DNA from: Methanobacteriota archaeon
GTDB taxonomy: Archaea; Halobacteriota; Methanosarcinia; Methanosarcinales; Methanosarcinaceae
Assembly (NCBI GenBank): GCA_016841625.1
Contig: JAENYU010000024.1
Location: 1 to 38,569, forward strand
Direction: 5' to 3'
Length of the DNA stretch: 38,569 bases
The translations under genes and the position numbers were made by a program. Below the pieces are notes generated by a model. It did no database searches, was not told where the DNA came from, and worked only from the letters and a program-made list of their open reading frames with translations. Position 1 is the stretch's first letter. Every line of letters starts with the position of its first letter. Shown here one piece after another: positions 18,100-26,097 of the stretch.

Positions 18100-18236
18100 A
18101 GATAAAATGCAAAAGTCAAAGAGTAAAAAATTAGATAGAGAAAAGTAGACCAAAAAAGTAGACCAAAAAAGTAGGCCAGAAAAGCTCAGATGAAAAATTC
18201 AGATCGAAAAAAAGGCAAAAAAGAGCCCTATGAAAA
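18100..18236 (+). other. Spacer with short A-rich repeats
   Basis: This 137-bp spacer inside the operon contains AAAAAAGTAGACC-type direct repeats near 18143-18180. There is no terminator-like hairpin, so read-through into the helicase gene is likely. Confidence 0.35.
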
Positions 18237-19931
18237 ATGCCGGAAGCCCTGAGTATGAGTGAGAATGAAGGAAATGAGCGAGCTGAAAACGAAGGAAGAG
18301 TAAAAGCAGGAGAAGAAAACCAGGATATAAAGAGGCTCCTGAAAAGGACCTGGTACACCTTTTTCAGCCGGGCCGGGCCCCTATCTCCTGCCCGGAAACT
18401 GGTTATCCGGACCGTACTCGAGGGAAAAAATGCGGTCATCGTGGCTCCGGAAACAGAGGGAATTTCCGAAGCTTTGCTTGCCCCGTTGTGCGAAACTGTC
18501 CTCAAAGAAAAGAGGAAAGGGCTGGCTGTGCTTTACCTCCCCCCTACCAGGGCGCGGGCAAATGAAATTTTTGACAGGCTCCGCGAGCAGCTTGCCAGGT
18601 CCAACCTGAGGGTATCTAAAAAAACAACGGGAAGAGCCAGTATAAACGCGGATAACCCCCCGGACTTTTTGGTAACAACCCCCGAAACCCTGGACTCCCT
18701 GCTTTGCAGGTATCCGGAGGGGCTGGAACGGGTACGGGCCGTAGTCCTTGATGAAATCCACAGTATCGACGGAGGATACCGGGGAGACCAGGTCCGTCTC
18801 CTTCTGGAACGTTTAAGGGAGATTGCAGGGAAGTTATCCGTCTATGCCCTCTCAGCTCCTGCCGGAAACGTAGTACAGGTCGGGGAAAGGTACATGGACG
18901 ATTTCCAGGTAATCCGAACGGAAGGAGAGAGAGAGATAAAGGAGACTTATGCAGCCTCGTTCGAGGAAATCTTTGAGATTGCCGGGAAGGAAAACATAAA
19001 AAAAATCCTTGTTTTTTGTGGCAGCAGGAAGAAAACCGAAGAAGTTGGAGTCCTGCTGAAAAAGTTCCGGAACCCTTCGACAGCAACCGCCCACCTGTCC
19101 ATCCTCCACGAGGGACTTTCAAGGTCCGAACGGGAAGAAGTGGAAAACTTCATCAAAAATTCCGAAAGAGCCGTTTGCGTTTCCTCACTTACCCCGGATT
19201 CCGGGATCGGTGTTGGGGACGTCGACGCCGTTGTCCTTGCCGAAATTCCCGGGAACCTTTCTTCATTTGCACAGGCCCTTGAATGCGCTGGGAAAACAAC
19301 AGGGGTCATGAGGGTCTTTTTTCTCTGCGACAGCAAATCAAAGCCCTTATTCGAACTTCTTCTGGACCATGCAAAAGAAAATTGCCCTGGAAACAGCCCT
19401 GGAAACAAAGTGTATGTCCCGGACCTTTCCGTAACAGTCCAGCAAATTTTTTCCGTCCTGTTCTCAGACCCCTGGGGCGTGGATGAAGACTACCTGTACA
19501 GGCTGTTCAACAATTTCTGTGCCTACGAAGACCTGAAAAGCATCATAGAAGAACTGCTGGATGCAGGGCTGATAACGTCCAAGAACCGGAAGATCTACGC
19601 CTCGGAGTTCATCATGAACCTCGGAGAAGAGGGAACACTCCATTCCAATATCCCTCCCGAAAGGACCGTGGAAGTCGTGAACTCCCGGACAAACAAAAAA
19701 ATAGGGGAAGCCCGGCTTCCTCCAGGCTGCATCAGAGCCCGCCAGAGCTTTTCTCTTGCCGGGAAGTCCTGGGAGGTCGTGAAGCTTGAAGAAGACAGTG
19801 TCCACGTTAAAAAATCGACAGTAAAGGGCGTATTTAATAGCTTAAAATGCGCAGCAGGGCTCGGAGCTTTTTTTGAGTATTTGCCCGAAAAAATCCAGGA
19901 AGCTGAAATTGAAAAAAGAAAGGAAGTTTGA
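18237..19931 (+). CDS. Lhr/BrxHI-like superfamily 2 helicase with degenerate ATPase motifs
   Basis: This 564-residue protein has two RecA-like lobes followed by a wHTH-like region (about 400-564). Recognisable motifs are Ia YLPPTRARANE 100-110, Ib TTPETLDSLL 147-156, II LDEIHS 171-176, III SAPAG 206-210, IV VFCGSR 259-264 and V TPDSGIGVGDVD 319-330. The Walker A position reads APETEGISEA (70-79): the expected GxGKT is missing, including the catalytic lysine. Motif VI reads QALECAGKTTG (346-356) instead of QRxGRAGR, so the arginine fingers are gone. ATP hydrolysis is therefore unlikely. It is the last gene of the operon and ends 10 bp before the convergent fasciclin gene. I infer a DNA-binding scaffold worked on by the two BrxD-like ATPases. 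Confidence 0.8.
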   Translation: MPEALSMSENEGNERAENEGRVKAGEENQDIKRLLKRTWYTFFSRAGPLSPARKLVIRTVLEGKNAVIVAPETEGISEALLAPLCETVLKEKRKGLAVLYLPPTRARANEIFDRLREQLARSNLRVSKKTTGRASINADNPPDFLVTTPETLDSLLCRYPEGLERVRAVVLDEIHSIDGGYRGDQVRLLLERLREIAGKLSVYALSAPAGNVVQVGERYMDDFQVIRTEGEREIKETYAASFEEIFEIAGKENIKKILVFCGSRKKTEEVGVLLKKFRNPSTATAHLSILHEGLSRSEREEVENFIKNSERAVCVSSLTPDSGIGVGDVDAVVLAEIPGNLSSFAQALECAGKTTGVMRVFFLCDSKSKPLFELLLDHAKENCPGNSPGNKVYVPDLSVTVQQIFSVLFSDPWGVDEDYLYRLFNNFCAYEDLKSIIEELLDAGLITSKNRKIYASEFIMNLGEEGTLHSNIPPERTVEVVNSRTNKKIGEARLPPGCIRARQSFSLAGKSWEVVKLEEDSVHVKKSTVKGVFNSLKCAAGLGAFFEYLPEKIQEAEIEKRKEV

Positions 19932-19941
19932 AAGAAGAAAT

Positions 19942-20370
19942 TTAAAGGGGAGCGGCATGTATTTGCGCGGATTTCGGAATCAATACCCTGTCAATTACAT
20001 GGATGACCCCGTTAGAACACTCGATATCCGGCTGGGTTACCTGAGCCTCTCCAATCTGGACTCCCTGGGTGATATCTATCTTGAGTTCCTCGCCCTGCAG
20101 GGTCTTGACCGAATCCAGGCTCACAATATCCCGGGACATGACCTGCCCTGAAGCCACATGGAAGAGCAATACCTGTCTCAGGCTCTCCCGATCCTTTAAA
20201 AGGCTTTCCAGGGCTCCCCCAGGAAGTTTTGAAAATGCCTCATCATCCGGGGCACAGACCGTAAAAGGCCCCCCCTCACTCAAAGTTTCGGTCAGGTCTG
20301 CAGCCTCTACAGCCTGGACGAGGGTCTTGAATACTCCTGCGTCAATAGCAGTTTCCACGATATTTCTCAT
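19942..20370 (-). CDS. Fasciclin (FAS1) domain protein
   Basis: A single FAS1 domain fills the protein of about 142 residues. The H1-type block is GPFTVCAPDDEAFSKLP, the middle has LRQVLLFHVASGQ, and the H2 block near the end is SNGVIHVIDRVLIP. No signal peptide or membrane segment is visible, unlike most secreted FAS1 proteins, so it may be cytosolic or exported by another route. I chose the ATG at 20370 because GGAGTGGG lies just upstream; a GTG three codons earlier is possible. FAS1 domains usually mediate adhesion or protein contacts; the specific role here is unknown. Confidence 0.85.
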   Translation of the reverse strand: MRNIVETAIDAGVFKTLVQAVEAADLTETLSEGGPFTVCAPDDEAFSKLPGGALESLLKDRESLRQVLLFHVASGQVMSRDIVSLDSVKTLQGEELKIDITQGVQIGEAQVTQPDIECSNGVIHVIDRVLIPKSAQIHAAPL

Positions 20371-20435
20371 GTTTCCCACTCCACTCGTTTAATTCCATTA
20401 ATTTCGGATTTACGGTTTTTGAGCAGCTATGTTCT

Positions 20436-20630
20436 TTATTTCAGGATTTTCCATATTGCTGCAATACTTTCGATATCGATATGTGTGTAGCCTTCTTCTT
20501 TTATATTCCACTTAAGGCTCAGGACCCCGTCCTTACATTCGGCAGCAACCCCACGGTATGTGTTTCTCCCACAAACGTCAATTTCAACTTCCTTTCCCAG
20601 ATAGTACTTCTCAATGAATTCCTGATTCAT
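20436..20630 (-). CDS. Small conserved protein, MM0484-like
   Basis: This 64-residue protein contains YLGKEVEIDVCGRNTYRGVA followed by GVLSLKW and IDIESIAAIWK. The alternation of short strands suggests a small SH3- or Sm-like barrel. It resembles a small methanosarcinal family (MM0484-like) of unknown function, recalled from memory. The ATG is preceded by GGGGAGTTGAA. It is too short and generic to assign a role. Confidence 0.65.
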   Translation of the reverse strand: MNQEFIEKYYLGKEVEIDVCGRNTYRGVAAECKDGVLSLKWNIKEEGYTHIDIESIAAIWKILK

Positions 20631-20784
20631 GTTTCAACTCCCCTATGATCAATTCATTTTAACCTTCGTTTTCATATTGTTAATTATATTTTAATGGTAA
20701 TATACATTTTGAAAACAAAGGTTCTGAATATTGATACCAGGAAAAAAGCACAGACAAGAAAAAATTAAAAGAAAAATTAAAAAA

Positions 20785-21885
20785 TTAAAATCCCTTTAGT
20801 TCCGGTTCGGAACGGGAAAAACCGTCAAACATCGGCATACCTGCCTCGGGATACCAGGCTTCAAGGAAACTCAGCATGTGATACTTGGTGAAAACAGCAA
20901 AGGGCACGCCCAGAAGGAGCAGGACCACAAAGACCACCAGCAGCTCAAGCAGTACGAAGGGTGTGAGAAGCACCCAGAGCAGGGGTCCTGATAGGAAGGC
21001 CGAAAAGAGGAAATACAGGACTCCGTCAACAAGCAGGAATACCAGCCCGAAAGCCAGCATGAGGAGGGCAAAGAGAACAAATGCAAAGATTGCAACCCCT
21101 AGCCCGAGGAGGAACCTGACAACCCAGTAAACCAGCACCTCTTTCCAGCTTTTCCTGAAATACCCGAAGACAAGCCCGAAAGCCGATAGGATCCCGCTTT
21201 CCCGGTAGATGGAAAGAGGAATCGCAAAGCCCAGGAAAGAGCTGATAACCGCCCCCAGGATTGCAAGCCCCATAATCACAGCAAAGAGCCAGATAAATCC
21301 GCCTACAAAGGCAGGCCAGGGAAAATGAGACCAGGAAAAATCCGAGGTATTTTCAAGCAGTTTAGGGACTAAGGGGAGTGCAGCGATTCCAATGAGCAGC
21401 AGGAAAACAAGCCCGATACCGAACCTTATGAGCAGGAGATAGAACCCTTTACCCAGGAATTTTTTAGAATAAGCCCAGAAGAGAACCTCGTTTTTTACCA
21501 GAGACTCCACAAACACGAACTCCATAACGCTGGAGATGTAGGAAAAAACAAGAACCAGTAAAACAAGCAGTACTATCCCTGCAATTATGACTCCGGCAGC
21601 AGCCGGCAGCTGCATATGGTTCATGTCAGGCCAGGTCCCGTCAAAAGGAAAGCCAGGAATCTGCACGGGGTCGATATTCGGGAAAGTGTCTTCGAAGTCA
21701 TTGGGACCCACCCGGTAGTTAGTCCCTGAACCACTGTAATTGCCCCCGTAATTGGAACCTGCACCGCCTAATAAAAATATGATGAGCGCAAGCTTTACCC
21801 ATTTCCAGAAGTCAAAAGGTTCAAAGAGAGCTTCCCTGGTTCGGGAAAAAGCCCTGTCAACCGCATCTATGCTGTACCATCCCAT
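20785..21885 (-). CDS. Multi-pass membrane protein, unknown function
   Basis: This 366-residue integral membrane protein has a short amphipathic start (SIDAVDRAFSRTREALFEPF) and one hydrophobic segment. A Gly/Tyr/Asn-rich extracytoplasmic loop follows (near 43-85), then about six to seven further hydrophobic segments with small Gly/Ala-rich helices. The C-terminus is polar. This pattern occurs in uncharacterised archaeal glycine-rich membrane proteins (DUF7544/DUF4013-like, from memory). No catalytic motif or transport signature is visible. Confidence 0.7.
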   Translation of the reverse strand: MGWYSIDAVDRAFSRTREALFEPFDFWKWVKLALIIFLLGGAGSNYGGNYSGSGTNYRVGPNDFEDTFPNIDPVQIPGFPFDGTWPDMNHMQLPAAAGVIIAGIVLLVLLVLVFSYISSVMEFVFVESLVKNEVLFWAYSKKFLGKGFYLLLIRFGIGLVFLLLIGIAALPLVPKLLENTSDFSWSHFPWPAFVGGFIWLFAVIMGLAILGAVISSFLGFAIPLSIYRESGILSAFGLVFGYFRKSWKEVLVYWVVRFLLGLGVAIFAFVLFALLMLAFGLVFLLVDGVLYFLFSAFLSGPLLWVLLTPFVLLELLVVFVVLLLLGVPFAVFTKYHMLSFLEAWYPEAGMPMFDGFSRSEPELKGF

Positions 21886-21976
21886 GATACAGAGTCAATT
21901 TTAAGGAATAAGTAAATATCATATGGACAAAATTTCAACAGTCACGCAGTCAAACAGTTAAACAGTTTGTAGTGGT

Positions 21977-22423
21977 TCACATTTTTTTCATCATACCGAT
22001 ATGCTCAATATTAGATTCCAGGAAAGTTTCCCCGTAAGCCACAAAGCCCAGCTTTTCGTAAAAACCCGTAGCATAGGTCTGGGCGTGGACATGGACTTCT
22101 CCTGCTTGCAGCTCAACGGCTCTTTCAAGCAGCTTTTCTACAACCAGTTTGCCGACCTGCTTTCCCCTGTATTCTTTCAGGACGGCGATGCGGCCTATCA
22201 ACCACGCCTCAACGTCCTTAAAAATTCTTCCGGTAGCCACAGGTTTCGAATTTTCGTATACGACAACGTGCCAGGAAACGGCATCTGCGGCATCCATCTC
22301 CTCATCTTCCGGAACATTCTGCTCTTTCATGAAGACCTCCCGGCGGACATGGTAGGGGTCCTCCAGATCCAGGCTGCCCCTCATCCATTTTATCTCAAAA
22401 AAGTGCTTTTGCTTCAGATCCAT
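21977..22423 (-). CDS. GNAT family N-acetyltransferase
   Basis: This 148-residue GNAT-fold protein should move an acetyl group from acetyl-CoA to an amine substrate. The acetyl-CoA loop is RIAVLKEYRGKQVGKLVVE (Q/R-x-x-G-x-A/G type), preceded by ATGRIF and followed by HVHAQTYATGFYEKLGF, the usual C-terminal GNAT motif. The N-terminal block REVFMKEQNVPEDEE matches the ElaA/YjcF-like branch. I chose the ATG at 22423 because GGAAG lies 8 nt upstream; a TTG five codons earlier is unlikely. The substrate is unknown. Confidence 0.85.
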   Translation of the reverse strand: MDLKQKHFFEIKWMRGSLDLEDPYHVRREVFMKEQNVPEDEEMDAADAVSWHVVVYENSKPVATGRIFKDVEAWLIGRIAVLKEYRGKQVGKLVVEKLLERAVELQAGEVHVHAQTYATGFYEKLGFVAYGETFLESNIEHIGMMKKM

Positions 22424-22506
22424 ATTAAAAACTTCCAAATTTATTTAATATTCAACATCACGTCCTGGATATATTAAGGAAGCAAATTTTGTTTATACGG
22501 GTTCTC

Positions 22507-22830
22507 TTACTGAGTACCTGATAAGTGATTTGCTGAGTACCCTGATAAATGGTTTACTGAGCACCTAATAGGTGGTTTACTGAGTACCTGATAAGTGATT
22601 TGCTGAGTACCCTGATAAATGGTTTACTGAGCACCTAATAGGTGGTTTACTGAGTACCTGATAAGTGATTTGCTGAGTACCCTGATAAATGGTTTACTGA
22701 GCACCTAATAGGTCGTTTACTGAGTACCTGATAAGTGATTTGCTAAGTACCCTGATAAATGGTTTACTGAGCACCTTAATAATTGATTTGCTGAATAACT
22801 TACGGAGATCTTTACTAAGGGACTTACTGA
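22507..22830. repeat. Nested 70-bp tandem repeats (satellite)
   Basis: Copies begin at 22507, 22577, 22647 and 22717, exactly 70 bp apart, and decay after about 22790. Each 70-bp unit is itself three diverged subunits of 23-24 bp (TTACTGAGTACCTGATAAGT, TTGCTGAGTACCCTGATAAA, TTTACTGAGCACCTAATAGG). There is no unique spacer between copies, so this is not a CRISPR. It lies between the GNAT gene and tRNA-Arg. Confidence 0.95.
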
Positions 22831-22983
22831 TAACTTACTAATTACCCAACCTGCAATTAATTTTCGGATTTGTTTAAATATAGAAGGAACGTAAGTACCT
22901 CTTAAGAATATGCATGAAGATCTTGTAGAACATTTACTTCAATGAAGTACAGGAAAAAACAAACTGCAAGCAAAAATACTGAA

Positions 22984-23097
22984 CGGGCCCGCCGCGATTC
23001 GAACACGAGTCAATGGGTATCTTCGTAAAAGACTTTACTCACCGTGAAAGACCTTACTTCGAAGCCCATTAGGATATCCTGGCTACCCTACGAGCCC
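22984..23097 (-). tRNA. tRNA-Arg (anticodon UCG) with 40-nt intron
   Basis: Read leftwards, the acceptor strands GGGCTCG (23091-23097) and CGGGCCC (22985-22991) pair fully, with discriminator G at 22984. The D-loop has GG and A21, the T-loop is TTCGAAT, and the anticodon stem is ATGGG/CCCAT. The loop is CTTCGA-A with anticodon TCG at 23060-23062. Exon 1 is 23059-23097, the intron 23019-23058 lies at the canonical 37/38 site, and exon 2 is 22984-23018, giving a 74-nt mature molecule. CCA is not encoded. Confidence 0.85.
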
Positions 23098-23520
23098 GCA
23101 ATACAGCAGTAGTGATAGGAACTACCTATATTAAAGGTTTCTCTTAAAATGAAAGAGCTCCAGGCAGGAGAGAGACATTTACTTAAACCTATCAACTGGG
23201 AGAAAGCCTGAATATTCTGCCCCGGACAGTCTGCAAAATGCCAGGTGTAATGCAAAATAAAATGCGAAGTTACGTATGGTTCAGTCAGCGGACGTAAACC
23301 TTTTACAATCGAACAAAATGTAAAAGATTTGCATAAAGTTATTCATATCAAAAATATTAAATATGAAGATAAGTTTTACATTTAGTTAACAGAGTGGGTA
23401 CCAAAATCTTAAGGTCAGTTTGAGTGGGACATAGCTACATACGGAAAGCCTTCCGATTCGATCCGGTTCGAAATCCGGAGAAAAGCTGGAGGTCCAAAAA
23501 CATAAAGGATCAGGGTAAAA
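23098..23520. other. Intergenic region upstream of KaiC-like gene
   Basis: This is AT-rich spacer holding the tRNA-Arg promoter (leftward) and the promoter of the KaiC-like gene. A T-arm-like palindrome CCGGTTCGAAATCCGG occurs near 23461-23480 but has no tRNA around it. I see no gene. Confidence 0.4.
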
Positions 23521-24243
23521 ATGGATAGGTTTTCAACGGGAATAGACGAAATGGATAAGAAGCTGAGCGGGGGCTATCCCAGGGAGAAGTTGATCCTTAT
23601 AACAGGGGTAGCCGGTTCCGGGAAAACCATTTTCGGAATCCATTTTCTTTACAGGTCCTGCCTTGAAGGCAAAAAGTGTATGATGATAGCAACGGAGGAA
23701 ACCCCCGAAGAAATCCTCTACCAGGCAAGTTTGCTGGACCACGACCTTAAGCCTTACTACGAAAGCGGGCAACTTCTCATCGAACGGATCTTCGAAAACC
23801 GTTCGGAAAAGATAGGGCAGACCAGGTTCGGATTCAAACCCGAAAGTTTTGAAATCGAACTCCCCAATCTCGCAGAGCTTGTACCCGAAGATAGGGAATG
23901 CCTTGTTATTGATAATATAGGTGTGTTCGTCCTCCGGATTTCTACAAGAAAATTGCGGGACCAGCTGGACGGCATGAACTACCTCCTGAGAAAGAAATGC
24001 TGTACAACCCTTTTAATTATGGACGAAGCCGCATACAACATGAGCCAGCAACTGGCGGAGTACGCGGCATACGGCTCAATCCGGCTTCTTGTAAAAGAAA
24101 ACGCATACCTTGGGAAAATGGAGCGCTACCTGAATATATCCAAAATGCGCAGTACTCCCATTTCTCCGGAAATGTCCGTCTTTGAGATTACATCCGAAGG
24201 GATCAAAATCCGGGAATCCGGAGGAATAGAAATTGTCGATTGA
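23521..24243 (+). CDS. Single-domain KaiC-like ATPase
   Basis: This 240-residue RecA-superfamily protein has one KaiC domain: TGIDEMDKKLSGGYP at 6-20, Walker A GVAGSGKT 29-36, catalytic glutamate pair ATEETPEE at 57-64 (E59, E60) and Walker B LVIDNIG 128-134. Such archaeal single-domain KaiC proteins act in signalling, not in a clock. It overlaps the start of the response regulator gene by 11 bp, so the two are translationally coupled and probably work together. AGGG precedes the ATG. A related KaiC-like gene lies in opposite orientation beyond the regulator. Confidence 0.88.
   Translation: MDRFSTGIDEMDKKLSGGYPREKLILITGVAGSGKTIFGIHFLYRSCLEGKKCMMIATEETPEEILYQASLLDHDLKPYYESGQLLIERIFENRSEKIGQTRFGFKPESFEIELPNLAELVPEDRECLVIDNIGVFVLRISTRKLRDQLDGMNYLLRKKCCTTLLIMDEAAYNMSQQLAEYAAYGSIRLLVKENAYLGKMERYLNISKMRSTPISPEMSVFEITSEGIKIRESGGIEIVD
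24220..24224 (+). promoter_or_regulatory. Ribosome binding site deciding the TTG start of the response regulator
   Basis: GGAGG lies inside the end of the upstream KaiC-like gene, 8 nt before the TTG at 24233. This supports TTG initiation and translational coupling. Confidence 0.6.
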
Positions 24244-25093
24244 AGATAAAACACCCAAAATCCTGATTGTCGACGACGAAGAGATCAATGTAGAACTGAT
24301 GGAAGCTTACCTTTTATCGGAACCCTGCACAACGATTACCGCTTACGGCGGAAAAGAGGCTCTCCAGAAGGTCAGGGAAGAAAAACCGGACATGGTACTC
24401 CTGGACGTCATGATGCCCGAAGTGGACGGGTATAAGGTTTGCAGGATCCTTAAGGCTGAGAGCGAAACCCAGTTCACCCCGGTCCTGATGCTTACGGCCC
24501 TCTCGGAACTCGAGCACCGCATAACAGGGATCGAGGCGGGAGCGGACGATTTTCTTATAAAGCCCATAAACAAGCTGGAACTCACTACAAGAGTGAAGTC
24601 CCTGCTCAGGGTAAAAGACCTCCACGACAGGCTGGCGGCAGAACGCGACTGTCTAGAGGTTAAAAACAGGATCCAGAGCATCCTGACCGAAATAATTCCC
24701 ACTCTTCTCCAGGCAATTTCTTACGAAGAAAAAACGATCATGATCAACCAGATGACCGGCATGGTCCAAAAAACCCTGATCGATATGTACTCCTTTGACA
24801 TGGAAAACATGGACCTTGCCTACACCGGAAAAGTCTGTGAAGACATCATGAACCAGCTAGGGGGAGATTTCAGTTCGAAAACAGACGAAGAAGGAAACGT
24901 CTGCATAATTGAAGGGACAGCCTGTCCCTGGGGGAAAGAACAGGCGCGCAGAAACCCGATTCTCTGTACCCTAACAAGAAAGATCTTCTCAAACGTTGCC
25001 TCGAAAATGCCCGGCAGGTGGGGAGTCGAAGTTCATAAAACCATCGGAAACCGGAATGAATGCTGTTATTTCAGTATAAAGGAAATAAAGTGA
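24233..25093 (+). CDS. Response regulator with cysteine-containing C-terminal domain
   Basis: This 286-residue protein begins with a CheY-like receiver: acidic pair VDDEE 13-17, phosphoacceptor D58 in LLDVMMPEVDG, T88 in MLTAL and K110 in LIKP, all intact. A coiled linker (near 125-150) leads to a C-terminal domain containing CIIEGTACPWG, NPILCTLTRKIF and NECCYFSIKEIK, so it has several cysteines that may bind a metal or sense redox. There is no DNA-binding helix-turn-helix. This fits an output domain acting on a protein partner, most simply the KaiC-like ATPase encoded just upstream. It starts with TTG behind GGAGG. No histidine kinase gene is in the window. Confidence 0.85.
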   Translation: MSIEDKTPKILIVDDEEINVELMEAYLLSEPCTTITAYGGKEALQKVREEKPDMVLLDVMMPEVDGYKVCRILKAESETQFTPVLMLTALSELEHRITGIEAGADDFLIKPINKLELTTRVKSLLRVKDLHDRLAAERDCLEVKNRIQSILTEIIPTLLQAISYEEKTIMINQMTGMVQKTLIDMYSFDMENMDLAYTGKVCEDIMNQLGGDFSSKTDEEGNVCIIEGTACPWGKEQARRNPILCTLTRKIFSNVASKMPGRWGVEVHKTIGNRNECCYFSIKEIK

Positions 25094-25153
25094 ACAAAGC
25101 GACCGAAATAAGGGAAATTAAAGAAAAATATTAGGGAAAAAAGACTCTGAAAT

Positions 25154-25873
25154 TCATAAAGTTCCCTTTATGCTGTTGATTATTTCAATCCCCCTTGAAC
25201 TAATATCATACAGGGAATATTTTACCGGAACTTTCTTGTTTCGCATTTTCTGGACGTAAATATATTGGCTGGTTCTCCCGACACTAAGGTTCTCTTTCAC
25301 CAGAAAACGGATAAGTCCGGCAACCATGTAGCCGGTAAGCCTGTGGGTAAGTTCGTAGGAATCCTCATCCATGACGAAGAAGCCCGTACAGTTGTTTTTC
25401 ATAAGGATAATACTGATAGAGCTGAACTTGTCCGCGAATTCTTTGATATCATGGTCAATGGCCATTACCCCGATGTTGTCGAGGACCACGACCTCGACAT
25501 CAGGGCTCATGCCGCTCAGGTGGTCGAGAATGTCCGCATCTACCGTACTGAGCCCTTTCCCGAATTTTGAGAAACTTTTGATCTTGTTAAGCTTGTCCTC
25601 AAAGATGTTCTTTATGGTAAGCTGCCCGTTTTCAAGGAATGGGTCGAGTTCAAGCCCAAGGCTTTTCGACTGCATGAGGAGGTCTTCCGTGAGTTCCCGG
25701 GTAAGGATCATGACACATTTCTTGCCTTCCACACAGTTCCTGTGCAGGAAATGTAGTCCGAGAATGGTTTTCCCGGAACCCGACGGACCCGTAATAAGTA
25801 CGCTTCTCCCCTTAGGGTATCCGCCATCTATCATCAAATCAAGCCCCTCAATCCCGGTCGATAAACTCTCCAT
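25154..25873 (-). CDS. Second single-domain KaiC-like ATPase
   Basis: This 239-residue homologue of the protein encoded at 23521 has the same layout: TGIEGLDLMIDGGYP at 6-20, Walker A GPSGSGKT 29-36 and Walker B VVVLDNIG near 127-135. At the glutamate pair it reads ILTRELTED, so the first glutamate is arginine (R59) while E60 remains; activity may differ from the other copy. It is convergent with the response regulator gene, 60 bp away. Two diverged KaiC-like ATPases around one response regulator suggest an ancient duplication within a signalling module. Confidence 0.87.
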   Translation of the reverse strand: MESLSTGIEGLDLMIDGGYPKGRSVLITGPSGSGKTILGLHFLHRNCVEGKKCVMILTRELTEDLLMQSKSLGLELDPFLENGQLTIKNIFEDKLNKIKSFSKFGKGLSTVDADILDHLSGMSPDVEVVVLDNIGVMAIDHDIKEFADKFSSISIILMKNNCTGFFVMDEDSYELTHRLTGYMVAGLIRFLVKENLSVGRTSQYIYVQKMRNKKVPVKYSLYDISSRGIEIINSIKGTL

Positions 25874-26097
25874 GTTATCACATCTTTAACGGCAAATAAT
25901 TTGTAACTGTACTTTATTATTGACTGTAAATAATTACCTGTGAATCAGTAACTGTAACTATCATTTAACTATAAATAATCTTTAACTGTTTTCCAGTTTC
26001 CATTTGTTGCATTAGCTATAATAACAGATATATTCCCCTTGAAATTTCCCTAATAAGTTCCCCCTAAAATTTTTCCCTGAAATTACACCCCAAATTC

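Noticed and set aside
12777-19931. Complete BREX or DISARM locus
   Set aside because: No methyltransferase, PglZ phosphatase, BrxC/PglY, Lon-like protease or DrmA/B gene is present in the window.
22507-22830. CRISPR array
   Set aside because: Copies are contiguous with no unique spacers, and the unit is a nested satellite.
23461-23480. T-arm-like sequence CCGGTTCGAAATCCGG upstream of the KaiC-like gene
   Set aside because: The loop is 8 nt with a 4-bp palindromic stem, and no acceptor, D-arm or anticodon arm fits around it.
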